Of a stretch of 47,489 nt of DNA, positions 8,843-19,347 are shown piece after piece. The position numbers and the translations under genes are program-made. The notes under the pieces are model-generated. The model did not search any database and was not told the DNA's origin. It worked only from the letters and a program-made list of their open reading frames with translations. Positions within the stretch are counted from its first letter, which is position 1, and each line of letters starts with the position of its first letter. The DNA is from Linderina pennispora. Taxonomy: Eukaryota > Kickxellomycota > Kickxellomycetes > Kickxellales > Kickxellaceae. The stretch spans positions 1 through 47,489 of the forward strand of contig NW_024468311.1 in assembly GCF_002104995.1 (NCBI RefSeq), written 5' to 3'.

Positions 8843-11813
8843 ATGTCGACTGGTCCTGTTTCCAGCGAATTCCCAGCGCTGCAACAGCTAGCAAAGGAGG
8901 TTTCCGAGGCCATGAGCACGATCAAGGCGGCGATGCAGAAGCTGAGCAAAAGCGGGGTGACGTCCGACGCGCTAATAGAAATAAAGCCGCTCCCGACACA
9001 CCAGATCCTGCGTAGCCTGGAGACACTACAGACACAGATAGCAGGCAATAATGTGCCGGGCGAGGTAGACCCGCTTGGTCTGCGTGACCGCAAGGTGGTG
9101 GTACAGGCGATAGATTTATTGATGTACTTTGAGATAGCGCCGCGGTTTGATCCAGGGATAGGTGTGGCGGTGAGCCAGCGCATTAGCAATGGAACAGCTG
9201 GCGTGCTGAAGGAGATGCAGCAGGCAGGTACTGTCTGGCCGCCAACAGAGAGCATGGAGTTGGAGGAGTGGCTGGAGCGGCTGGTCAGGATCATCGACCA
9301 GTGCATGGGCCTGACCGACGTGGGTGCGATTCTGGCAAACCGGTACTTGGCGGATCTGCTGGCAGGACTGATGCAATGCGCGTACAAGCCAGTACACCCC
9401 GGGACAATGGTGGATGGAGAGCGACGGGTGGAACTGAAGAAGATGTTTTCGCGGCTCTTTGACAAATCCGAGCCGTACTTGCTGATTGAGTCGCTGACGG
9501 TTCTACTCAATGCAGCAGTGCAAAGCAAGCAGGGACAGATCAAATGGTTCTGCATTATGTGCGGACGGTTCCTGAGCCGCGTGCTGCTGCGCACAGGCGG
9601 CGTTCAGGTTACTCTGGATTACATGGTCAGCGACGGCGAACTGACGACAGAGAAAATGCACAAAATCTCCAATCTACTTTTGACGCCGCCAAAGGGAATG
9701 GACGCCAAGGTGTATTTGGAGAAAGTTGTGCCCCAGGTTATGCAGTTGGCCGACCCTCAGACTGCGGACATGAGCGAGGTAGAGAACGACGCGCAGGAGG
9801 CGATCAGAATGGCTCTGGATGCGAAAGCAAGGCAGAGTCGAGTATCTTCTACCGCTGCCTATGCGCTTGGTCAATGTGCTGAGAAACACCCCGATGCATT
9901 CCGCGCGCTGGTTGTCCCCCATGTGTGCCTACCGCTGCAGCAGTGGTTTGAGGCTACATCGGACTTGCCAGCTAACAGTGAGACGCAGCCAGAACATGCC
10001 AATGACGATCTGGTGCAGCGTGCGCTTGGCCATGGTACCGGCAAGAAGCCGCTGATACAGGAGATCAGTAATGATCAGGACGACCAGATCGTTAGTTTCT
10101 CCATTAGAGCTGGAAACTAGCCTAGCGTGGTTGCATCTATTTACGCAGAAGATGCCGTCAGAAAGGCTATTGGCCGAGCTCGTTTGCCCGGTGTTCCTGC
10201 CTCTCTTTTACATGTTTGCGCAGGACACGCAAAATACGCGCGCCAAAACCACATTGGTCAGTACGCTCACACAGCTGCCACAGCCGGCTGCCACAGCATT
10301 GATTCTGCGTCTGATCCAGAATGTGCGCAGCCACGATTGCTGTTGGCCTGTTTTCGCAAAAGCCCCCACTACTGGCAAGGTGCTTCTGGTTCGCAATGGC
10401 AGCCGGCAGGACCACTTGCCAATTGAGGCCCTCATTGATGTGCTCATGGCATCTGATCTGAAGCAGTTTATCGGCGACCTCTTCATCACGCTGCTGCGCG
10501 AGCAGGAGGCGATGCTGGAGATACTGCGCAGTGGCATGCCCACTGAAGACCTAACTGTCAAGTGGTGGCTCCTCTCGCAAACCACCTTGGAGATGGTCGA
10601 AAAATTCGGCCCTGCAGTCCTGACCCAGCGCGCGCAGGTACTGGCTTTTGTCCACAGCACACTGGCCAGGGCCTGCGACAGCATAAGAGAAAATCGGCAG
10701 CAGCCGTCGACGGCTGGAGAGCAGCGGCAAGTATCGATTGAGGAGCTTGTCAAGTCGCTGAGTGTAGGCGGCAAGTCGCCTGAGCAATCTCTCGACGATG
10801 CCAGCGAAGAAGTTGAGGGTCGCGTGGGTGAAACCGAAACGGTCATTCTCGCGTTAATGCTACTAGGTCAGATTCTGCTTGGCGAAGAGCCGCAATGGGA
10901 CAACCCGTCGCTGAAGTTGTTGCGCAGAATCCAGTCCCAGCTCACACTCTTGAGCTCCTCACAATCCCTCCCTGTGGTAGCTCGACTGGCTGGCGAAGTC
11001 AAGCTGCAGGTTGCCATGGTCATGGCAATCAGTGGCCACTCAGCGGCTGAGCCACATCATGACTCGGAGACTGGCTCGGAGGTTTTGCGGTTCAACAGTG
11101 CACTGCGCGATATCAACGACGCTATGATCCCCATCCAAGCACACGGCATTGTCGAGCTGCGCAATATGGTGCTAGCAAAATCACCTGCCCTGGCCGATGC
11201 CACCAGGCTCAGTACGACTGTGGATATCTTTGTCGAGATGCTGCGCAATGACGATAGCTTCATTTACTTCAATGCCATCAAGGGCCTAGCCGCCCTGGCC
11301 GACGTCCACGCCGAGCGCTTTATTCCGCGCCTCACTGAAATGTACCGCCGGGGAACTGTCGACGAGCGCCTGCGCGTTGGTGAGGCTCTCCTGCAGACTG
11401 TACTGCGGGCAGGTGAGATGCTGGCCGAGTACTCCAAGATCCTCCTACCACCATTACTAGAATCGGTGCGTGAAGATGGTGTGATCGCACAGTCTGCCAT
11501 CTCCATCCTTGCAGCAATTGCACAAACTTACCCACTGGCACTGCTGAGCTCGCTGCATGAGATCATCCACTGCCTTGGTGATATCCTGGCATTGGGGTCT
11601 GTCGAGGTCCGCCGTGCTGCTGTTGTGTTTTTGGTGGAGCTTGTTCGCGGCCAAAGCGTCGATGCAGATACACTGCGCACTGCATATCGCCTGCTGAGGC
11701 GCATCGAGCAAGGGGACGAGGACGACATCGTCAGGCATAATGCCAGTGTTGCGGTTGAGGATGTCGCCGAGGGAATGCGTGAGCGTATGCTATCTATTCC
11801 GCAGCTCCTGTAG
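8843..11813 (+). CDS. RTP1/TANGO6-like HEAT-repeat protein (RNA polymerase II assembly/import factor)
   Basis: About 980 residues, all alpha-helical HEAT-like. Yeast Rtp1 helps assemble and import RNA polymerase II subunits; animal TANGO6 is linked to secretory trafficking. The family call rests on the C-terminal half: INDAMIPIQAHGIVELRNMV matches the RTP1_C1 region, and VRRAAVVFLVELVRG with the following YRLLRRIEQGDEDDIVRHNA matches RTP1_C2. The reading frame changes between about 10035 and 10107: the upstream frame stops at 10120 and the downstream frame carries on as SPLELETSLAWLHLF. The shift equals removal of 3n+1 bases. Candidate introns with GT at 10035 and AG at 10095 or 10107 (61 or 73 nt) would restore the frame; one surplus base would do the same. 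The start at 8843 follows an A-rich leader (ACAAAAATG). Confidence 0.75.
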
Positions 11814-11859
11814 TGCCAGCTATTGTTGTTTTTTCTCCATTACAAAACAAAAACAAGAC

Positions 11860-13181
11860 TGTGCAGAATACATACCCTTCAACTATAGCACTTGTTCAAC
11901 ATGCCAAACTGGCACTTGATATTCAGACCAGGTTGTCAGAAATGGAAGCAGGGCAACGCTATACCTATACTGCACCCCTAACCACTATAATCCCTATTTG
12001 CTTTCCCAACCAGCCTCTTTCATTCCCTGCTTCCTATTTATTGCCTCAATTCCCCTTTCCAGTTCTTCTTTATTTGGTGGTCTGGCCACATAGCTATGTT
12101 TAGTCCACCATCCACCCTATCTACTACTCTGCCGGACAACACACTACATCCCAATATGTTACATTTTATGTAACCACCGAAGCCTTTGCTGTCGCTTCAT
12201 GCATCCAGAGGGGTCTGATGAACATAGATGCAATTCCAGCTAGCTTGTACTGCGACCACGTTATTGATCGCTCACCTACTAACTTTAACCATGTTGTGCT
12301 AGCCCCTGGTCTCCTGCCACGGTTTCTTCTAGATTACCATCTGCAATGACGCTTGGCTGTGGACTATGCCTGATGGCAGCCTAAGGAATATGCGCGGTAT
12401 TCCGCACCACCAGCCACCAGATATACGTAGTAGGGGTTTTATGCCAGACCACGCCTATCCAATGGCTGCCAGTATGTGTGGACTGAAATATAAATCCTTC
12501 TTCTAAGCAATGTAACCAACCTGTACACAGCCACCCATTTAAGCCCTGCTGCTAGGAGATAGATATTAATAGACCATGTGCCGAATAAAAGTGCTTGCAT
12601 TGAGTCAAATGTCAAGCGTATTTTCGAATCCCTGCTCATGGCTAAGCTCTAGAGAGATTTGTGACTCTATGACGCGTTTCTGCCTCTTTTTCTAGGACTA
12701 CAATGCACTCAGCATGAGCATGCAATTTCCTGCAAGTGGATAGGAAAAAGATGCAAACTGAGCCACCCAATATTCTGGCATTGCTTGTTTACTGCGGCAA
12801 TCCTCACGCTAGCCTGGATGACCAGGTATCCATATAGCCGAATACAGTGCAATGGGCTATGGTTCCTTGTGAGTTAGAACTCTCAGCACATCTCAGCTGT
12901 ACCTCACAACTACTTGTTTGACTTGCAGTCATGTGTTCGGATCCATCCAATTGTCTGCTCCAGATCAGCAACCATAGCTGAGTAGTACACTGCCTGGAAT
13001 TGGGTAATAAGCCATCTGCCAGTAGAAATCAGTGGCAATGGCCATAACCGTGTGGCCTACCATATCAGCGACATGTTGCGGAAAAACAAATCACATATAC
13101 ATGCCAACCAAAAAGCCCACTAAAGCCTCCGTGTAACACTAGATTTTCCGCTTTTCCGTACCTCTTATACATAGCGTAGCA
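11860..13181 (+). pseudogene. decayed coding sequence, unrecognised family
   Basis: A chain of protein-like segments on the plus strand in shifting frames, none with a normal start. One frame runs from RTP1's 3' end to a stop at 12101-12103 and continues in the same frame as an open stretch 12104-12349 containing FAVASCIQRGLMNIDAIPAS and VVLAPGLLPRFLLDYHL. Next come WTMPDGSLRNMRGIPHHQPP (from about 12355), an IDHVPNKSACIESNVKRIF segment near 12555-12647, and VRIHPIVCSRSATIAE plus HNRVAYHISDMLRKN near 12940-13090. Stops and frame changes separate all of them. The composition is globular rather than random, which is why I call a dead gene. I do not recognise the family. Real exons with unannotated introns are an alternative. 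Confidence 0.4.
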
Positions 13182-13532
13182 ATGAAGATAAATCTTTCTA
13201 TCCACAACTACACTTTTCTAAGGGCTTATTACTTTGTACTTGGTCACGGTCAAGGTCTGAAATGGAAATATCTCGACGAGCAGACTATCACTGACCTCGA
13301 ATTCACAATTGCCGACGAGAATACCCCTTGGTACCTTGTTCTTGTTGCCCAGAAGCACCGCTACTGCATGAAGCCAGAGAGCGGCAGCACAATCATGATT
13401 GGCGATGGTGTTGTCGAAAGGCTGTGGGGAAAGACCTGGTGCAACAGCTATGATAGCTTGGAAAAAGAGTCGCTTGACAAGTTTGTAAACAAATTTATCC
13501 GCAAGTATAAAGTCAGAACAGAACCCGAGTAG
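13182..13532 (+). CDS. hypothetical protein, 116 aa, or surviving 3' end of the decayed gene
   Basis: An unbroken ORF with globular composition ([40 protein letters not shown]) and a basic C-terminus. It has no signal peptide or membrane segment. It lies in the same orientation directly downstream of decayed coding sequence, so it may be the last exon of that gene. A segment near 14900-15110 looks weakly similar (T-L-E-E-D-D...LYLAFRKNRILYSM), hinting at a small local family. Function unknown. Confidence 0.45.
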
Positions 13533-13559
13533 CTTTTCTTGTGGTTTCATTATACAAAA

Positions 13560-13872
13560 TACACCGTGCAATTTCATATTAAGGTCACCTGTCCATTCTG
13601 AACGACATTCTAAACCAAACTCTATGGAAATGTGTGCAAACCCATTGAGATTTCTACCTTGGGCAAGAGAGAATGTGGTGATTAGACCCTTAGTGAATGG
13701 CAATTCTTTATTGTAAATTGAGCACTCCTTGACAGTGTTGCCCACCCAACATTCGGGAGCACTAATTTTGGTTTCCAAGCCTATGGTATTGGCTGGAGTA
13801 ATAAAAGCGTAAGCCCCCATGTACATATAATTAAACGGTACACATGCCTGTACTGCTTCTCATAAGTATTAC
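13560..13872 (-). other. protein-like open frame on minus strand, unrecognised
   Basis: An open frame of about 100 codons (from a stop near 13872, ATG at 13826) with globular composition: GLETKISAPECWVGNTVKEC, YNKELPFTKGLITTFSLAQ, GFAHISIEFGLEC. It then runs on antisense into the 116-aa plus-strand ORF, where it is probably meaningless. It could be a fragment of another decayed gene. I do not recognise it. Confidence 0.3.
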
Positions 13873-14039
13873 GTCATTCGTCCATAGTTTACAATATAAA
13901 TTATATTTACCACATTTGCACTCGTTCCTACTAACAAACCTTCACATAAAATTCAAGGGCCACATCCAAAATGGTCATATTTACATTTGAAAATGCAACA
14001 GCATAAAGCAGCCTATTCTATATTGAAGAGTGGGATCGA

Positions 14040-15110
14040 GTTCGAAGTCCATAGTGCTGGCCAGTGGGCAATAGTCGAGCATGAGTTCCTTGTGGCCTGT
14101 TGTGAGTCACTATGGTACCTGTTTGTATGAGCAAATAGAGTATGCTACCTTGCAGTCAGGCCACAATGCTACTCTACTCACTGCGGATACCTGCACTGAG
14201 CACCATGATGGCAAGGATATTGTGCAGTTTGCTTATCATGTTACTGACAGGTGTTTAATAAATATATTAGCAATGTTTGGCTCAATATAGGAAGAGTTTT
14301 GCACGGCACTTATGTTGTCTTGAGCGATTTGCTTCGAATACTATTATTAAATTATGCCTTTGCTGGACAGCCGTGGTCCAATGTAGAATCAAATTTCTGC
14401 CACCTGAACATGTACTGCTTGCAAACGTAAGCAATAAATCCTGATGTAAATGGTACTATGAAGAGGAATAAGTTGGCAGATATTATTAATGGCCAATGGT
14501 GCTCTTGCGGTCATACTTTCCAACTGTGTTGTCAAAAGAAATAAAATATTGGACACACGAACGACAAAGTCTCGAGAGCCTTTTGCATTGTCAGCTAATG
14601 CATATGTTATCTATCTCGCTTAGGTGGATCGTCTGATATAAAAGCACAGTTGCCAATATCAAAATGGATCTTTGTACAAGCAGATTTGGTATTGAAGGAA
14701 ACCAGCAAATCAGAACACAGGGTGACTGCAGCATGGGGCTCTCGCTACATATCCTGTCCACACTATCCCGGATTCCCTTATATAGACACTGAGGGTTCTT
14801 CATCACTCGTGTTCTGGCTAAATAATATCCCGGAATAGGTGTACTAGCTGTGGTAAGAATTGCTGTTCTGCTGAAGATCAAGTTCACTATGCGCAACCAC
14901 ACCCTTGAAGATGTTGAGTTCTGCGTACTTTAGGAAAGGGTGCTTTAAGTTTGGAGCTGGATTGGAACCCAATCTAATCTCACACTTGAAGAAGATGACA
15001 ACGATGGTCCTTTGTATCTTGCTTTCCGCAAGAATAGAATACTCTATAGCATGGGCCCTAGAATGGAAGCATATCGGTCGTCTTGGATGATTGGGTGGAA
15101 TGCCACATAC
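14040..15110 (+). pseudogene. second block of decayed coding sequence, unrecognised
   Basis: Plus-strand fragments in different frames: EFEVHSAGQWAIVEHEFLVA (about 14038-14110), TLQSGHNATLLTADTCTEHH and IVQFAYHVTDRCL (to 14290), a FAGQPWSNVESNFCHLNMYC segment (about 14350-14420), and a GPLYLAFRKNRILYSMGPRM segment (about 15010-15070). No start or continuous frame links them. FAYHVTD resembles VAYHISD in the upstream block, and the last segment weakly resembles the 116-aa ORF, so this may be a tandem paralogue of the 11.9-13.5 kb gene. Family unknown. Confidence 0.35.
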
Positions 15111-15428
15111 TAGGGAGATATAAAGCTAGCATGCTAGTGATATCGAAGAAAGCGCTAGATGTGCTTGTAAAGAGCGTGACCAACAGACGGTGGCACCAAC
15201 AGCTGCTCTCGTTAAATGGCTGAACCAGTTCACCGCGTCATAGATAAAGCGGTTTACTATAGTGATTTGTGGTAGTCCAGTGAATGCCTCCTGCCTCAAC
15301 GCCCGATCAAAAGCACACAGCTGAGACAACTAAACACAGCACATACACGCACAGCACAGAGGGAACTCCATGTCAGTGCACATTCCTTTCCACTAAAGTA
15401 GTGAGATGAGGAGGGGTGATGTATTATT
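15111..15428. other. intergenic, no gene seen
   Basis: 3' flank of the next minus-strand gene. Nothing else is visible. Confidence 0.4.
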
Positions 15429-16463
15429 TCACTTGAACCGCCGTGTAGAACGGTGCATGCTGGTGGTAGTGGTGCTTAGCTCGGTGGAGCTGTAAAATTG
15501 AGAGCGCTTAACAAAGCGCGGCGACGAGCGGTTACTGACAAGGTCGGTTTTTGTTGGCCGCTGGGCACTGATCTCGTTGAGACGCAGCAAAAGCGATGGC
15601 CGCTCGTTCTCATGATAGTCGCCAATGGGCTCGGGCTGGTGATGCAGGCTAGACATGCTTTTTGACGACGACAATGGGCGAGCCTCGTCCTGCGAGGCAG
15701 CGGTTGGCGCCTTATGGTACCGCCTGCTAGTATTGACTGCTCTGCCACGCACTCCCCCAAGGCTTGGCCGTCCTGCCGAGGACGACGACCCTGTGAAGGA
15801 CCGCGGCAGAGTCGCTGCACGCTGCGAGTGCTTATCGACAGCACCACCACGTGCCATGACCTGCGTTGGCTGCAGGCGGCTAAGCTCATTGTCATCCTCG
15901 CTATCGCCAACAATCGTCATGCGCTGGAGGCTCACCGGCGGCCCACGTGCTGGCAGCTGCTGATTTTCGTCAGCAGATTCAACCCCTGGGCTAGCATTGC
16001 TCTCTATGGGCATCACCGGTGTTGTCGACGATGCATTGCTCTGGCTACGCGAATGCACAAGGCTACTGTTCATGACTGGCGCTGAGAATGCTCCTTGCTC
16101 CAGAACTGCTCCTGATATGACCTCTGAGGTATCCATTGCCGGAGGAACCTCAATGGTGCTGGCCTCACTAATTACTGGCGATGGCTGCACCGCCAGCTTG
16201 GCAGCCGGCTTCCCTGCCAGCACGCTGATTTCTGACAGCTTTGGGATGCGCGATTCTTGCTCCTTAATACGCTCGTTTGTTTCGTTAATCTGCACAGCCC
16301 GCTCCGACACACGCGAAGCCCGTGGCAGCTTTACCTTGCCTCTGCTGCCGCCATTGGTCTGGTCCGCCAGCGGATTACTCGCCCCGTGTGTCTTTTCAAT
16401 CCATTTGACACGATCAAACACCGAGCCGCGTGGCAGTGGGATCTTTGACGCCGGGTCCTGCAT
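15429..16463 (-). CDS. hypothetical Ser/Pro/Arg-rich disordered protein
   Basis: 344 residues from the ATG at 16463 (MQDPASKIPLPRGSVFDRVK). Only the first 100 residues look structured: a W-I-E-K segment and a charged heptad-like stretch RAVQINETNERIKEQESRIP that may form a short coiled coil. The rest is low-complexity with many Ser-Arg and Ser-Pro sites (SRSQSNAS, LPRSFTGSSSS, SSSKSMSSLH), typical of phosphorylated cytoskeletal or signalling scaffolds. The same frame extends to an ATG at 16667, but the extra residues include a translated poly-T tract, so they are probably 5' UTR; a splice acceptor (TATGCAG) also falls at the chosen start, so an upstream exon is possible. I do not recognise a family. 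Confidence 0.65.
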   Translation of the reverse strand: MQDPASKIPLPRGSVFDRVKWIEKTHGASNPLADQTNGGSRGKVKLPRASRVSERAVQINETNERIKEQESRIPKLSEISVLAGKPAAKLAVQPSPVISEASTIEVPPAMDTSEVISGAVLEQGAFSAPVMNSSLVHSRSQSNASSTTPVMPIESNASPGVESADENQQLPARGPPVSLQRMTIVGDSEDDNELSRLQPTQVMARGGAVDKHSQRAATLPRSFTGSSSSAGRPSLGGVRGRAVNTSRRYHKAPTAASQDEARPLSSSKSMSSLHHQPEPIGDYHENERPSLLLRLNEISAQRPTKTDLVSNRSSPRFVKRSQFYSSTELSTTTTSMHRSTRRFK

Positions 16464-17105
16464 ACGAGAAAAGAGATGTAGATAGTGAGTGGGAGGGAGG
16501 CTGTGTGTGAGGGAGGAAGGGGGATATGAAAAAAAAAAAAATAAAGAAACGAGTACGAAAAATTGCAGAGACAAAGAGGCGGCTGTGGCCCAGCTGTGGA
16601 TCTGCCCAGGTTTTGAATGTTTGGGCCTGGCGAACGAGCTCGATGCAGCAATCTGCACGATTCGCATTCCATTGAGGTTTTTTCTCTTTCTTCGCTCGGC
16701 GGCAGATAATTAAAGCAACTGCTGTTTTCTAAATAAAAGGAGCCGCTTTGTCGAAAGTCGCTTGCACCCCTCTTTGCAGAGTCGCAACCATTGCTTTTCG
16801 AATCTATTTACTCCAGGAGACCGTGGCTAGGGAAAAGGGCAGTGGCAATGGTCTATGCTGGATTTGCCAAGACCTGTGTGCTGGGCAATAGATAGTAGTC
16901 TCGTTTGCCAGGCCCAAGCTGCATAAAAAGGTAGAGAAGGCGCAAAAAAAGCTGCAGATCCCGCTGGTTCTGGTTTCCCGCACAGCTCAAAAACAGCAAC
17001 ACCAATTGTTTTCGTACTCCGCTGAGTGCGCGATGGTCTTGTACCAGTCTGTCCGGTCCAACAAGTTTCACAGGATGCATTAGTTTCAAAGTCTAAAGCA
17101 TGCAT
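16464..17105. other. intergenic between two minus-strand genes
   Basis: Holds the 5' flank of the disordered-protein gene, including an A13 tract near 16529, and the 3' flank of the methyltransferase. A 92-codon minus-strand ORF here reads like UTR. Confidence 0.4.
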
Positions 17106-17888
17106 TTAGGCTCGGCGCACAAGCAAGAGCCCATCAAATACAGGCAGCAGAGTCTGGACTGTACGTGAATCCTGTGCGACATGCTGGTTAAAGTCAAGGA
17201 GCTTCTTGGCAATACGCAATCTTTTGCCCTCATCGGCCATTTGCTTGCCAAGCGCGACTTGAGGGACTTGGCCATGAAACAGCACGTTATCAACGACGAT
17301 CAGTCCACCTTGACTCAGCAACCCCCGGTCCATGATTAGGTCATAGTAACCCTTGTATCCAGACTTGTTGGCGTCGATAAAAATAAAGTCCAGCAACCGC
17401 CTGTCAGCCAGATCCCAGTCTCGCAGGACCTTGTCGGCCGGCTCTGGAACCACGCTTATTCTCTGCAGAAGGCCAGCCTGTGCTACGTGCTTCGCAGCAT
17501 GGTCAGCTACTCGCATATCTCGCTCACAAGTCCACACATGGCCCTTGTCATTGCCGAGTCCATGTGCCAACCACAGTGCCGAGTACCCCAAATAGCATCC
17601 GAGCTCAAGGACATTCTCCGCTTGTGCTGCCCTGACCATTTGCGCCATAAATGAGCCTTGCAACGGCGAGATCATCTTGCGCGCTTCGTGTGCATCAAAG
17701 CTGATCGCCTGCTCACGTACCAGCCGAAATGGCTCTGGCTCTTGTTCCGAAATTTGCTGCGAGTATGTAATGGCGTGTGCAACCGATCCGGACGAGGCAG
17801 TCTCTAGGAATGGGTGCAGTGTGTGTCGAGTGCATGATGAGTGCAATGCTCGGATCAGGCTCTTCGGTTGCCAGAGCCTAGACATCAT
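17106..17888 (-). CDS. caffeoyl-CoA/catechol-type O-methyltransferase (Methyltransf_3)
   Basis: A 260-residue class I SAM-dependent O-methyltransferase. Motif I is VLELGCYLGYSALWLA (about residues 92-107), an acidic residue follows in WTCERDMRVA, the metal/substrate loop is LDFIFIDANKSGYKGYYDL, and GGLIVVDNVLFHGQV is the conserved post-core motif. FDAHEARKMISPLQGSFM is the usual helix before motif I. Members methylate a hydroxyl on phenolic or other small acceptors with a divalent cation; the substrate cannot be read from sequence. The first 30 residues are rich in Arg, Ser and His with almost no acidic residues, so mitochondrial import is possible. It is complete, with two ATGs in a row at the start. 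No pathway neighbour is visible. Confidence 0.88.
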   Translation of the reverse strand: MMSRLWQPKSLIRALHSSCTRHTLHPFLETASSGSVAHAITYSQQISEQEPEPFRLVREQAISFDAHEARKMISPLQGSFMAQMVRAAQAENVLELGCYLGYSALWLAHGLGNDKGHVWTCERDMRVADHAAKHVAQAGLLQRISVVPEPADKVLRDWDLADRRLLDFIFIDANKSGYKGYYDLIMDRGLLSQGGLIVVDNVLFHGQVPQVALGKQMADEGKRLRIAKKLLDFNQHVAQDSRTVQTLLPVFDGLLLVRRA

Positions 17889-19074
17889 TGAGCCAATGGT
17901 TCTAAGGGTAGATAAGTAGAATTACTGAATGTGCTTAATAGGACACTCACATAAACCAGTGTGTGGAGTGTGTATCCAGTGCCATTAAGCTGGAGCCATA
18001 TGGGACATTAATTGCACCACAGCTGCTGATGTTCTAGATGTTGTCCATACACATGGGCGATGTATTAGCTATGCAAAGTGTCCGCGCTATGAACAGTTGT
18101 GTGGGGGGTTATCTGGAGAAATGCCTACATCCGCCAGCTTGGGTTAAGAACTGAAGGATCAAGGCTGAGCCGACTCGCAGGCGGTTCGGTTGTTGCTACG
18201 ACTCGTTTACATGTAGCAGATTGTAAATAGATTCATTGGGCAAATGTCTTCGTTGCTCAGGAATTCTGCATTATCTATCACCGCGCCGGCATTTACCATG
18301 CATTCCAGTAGTAATTTAGTCCATTGTACTCGTCAGTATTGGACTTGTGTCAATCCAGAATATTGATAGTCTAAGGTATGGAAACATAACGCTAGGAATC
18401 CCATGTTTAATAAGCTATCCTCTCCATCATAATGGATAAAATGTGAGGTTATCGATGCAACCCAGAATTAAAAGGTAATAGCACAAATAGTCGCTAAGCT
18501 ACACAGCAGAAACATAATTAGCACGAAGTGTCCAGTGACAACTACTACAATATACATCCTACACAGGAGAACCAAACCGGCAGCATCTTTTCCTGCAGAT
18601 AAAAATATGTGGCATGTTTATACGCCTGCAATAATCCAGCTGTTCTTTTGTCAATGTTTGCACAAGAGTGATAGACATTATGACTTAAGCTTATATGTGT
18701 GAGCCTAGCGATTATCAGAGAATGCAAATAGCACGAGAGTCATGGCACCAAGGCACACTCATGAAGAGTATACTTTCCTAAATACAATATGATATATGGA
18801 GTAGCTGATGAGGAAGCTGGCTGACAGACACCCTGAAGCCCTCGTGCTTCGTAATGCAGGGGCACACCACATGGAAGCATGTAGTTTTCTTGCTGGATAA
18901 TATCAAGGGGTGCTCAGCATCTCGATTCGATGGGTCACAACAGAATGTATATTGTAACACTTGAGGGAACTAGTGCAGAATATAAGGTGTTCATATTTGT
19001 AAAGGATATGATAGTGAAGTAATGTTGAGTAGGAATCAATATGATCAATAGCCATTGAGAATGTACTATTTGAC
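17889..19074. other. intergenic, no gene seen
   Basis: About 1.2 kb without a convincing coding segment, tRNA or repeat. ORFs of 60 codons at 18545 and 18778 (minus) lack protein-like composition. Confidence 0.4.
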
Positions 19075-19291
19075 CTACTTTCTGCCGTAGCTACCTGAGC
19101 CATCGTTAGCACTCGGAGCACCGTACGACTGAGCCGGGGGAGGAGCACCGTATGACTGAGCTGGTGCAGGGGCAGGAGCCGGAGCAGGAGCACCATATGA
19201 CGCTGGGGCCGGAGCGCCATATGACTGAGCTGGAGCCGGAGCCGGAGCCGGAGCCTGAGCAGGGGCTTGGGCTGGGGCGCCGTATGATGCT

Positions 19292-19347
<56 letters not shown>

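Noticed and set aside
14041-14075. tRNA-like T-arm string GTTCGAAGTCC
   Set aside because: No acceptor stem or anticodon arm can be folded around it.
16827-17105. 92-codon minus-strand ORF downstream of the O-methyltransferase
   Set aside because: Lies in the expected 3' UTR and has irregular composition.
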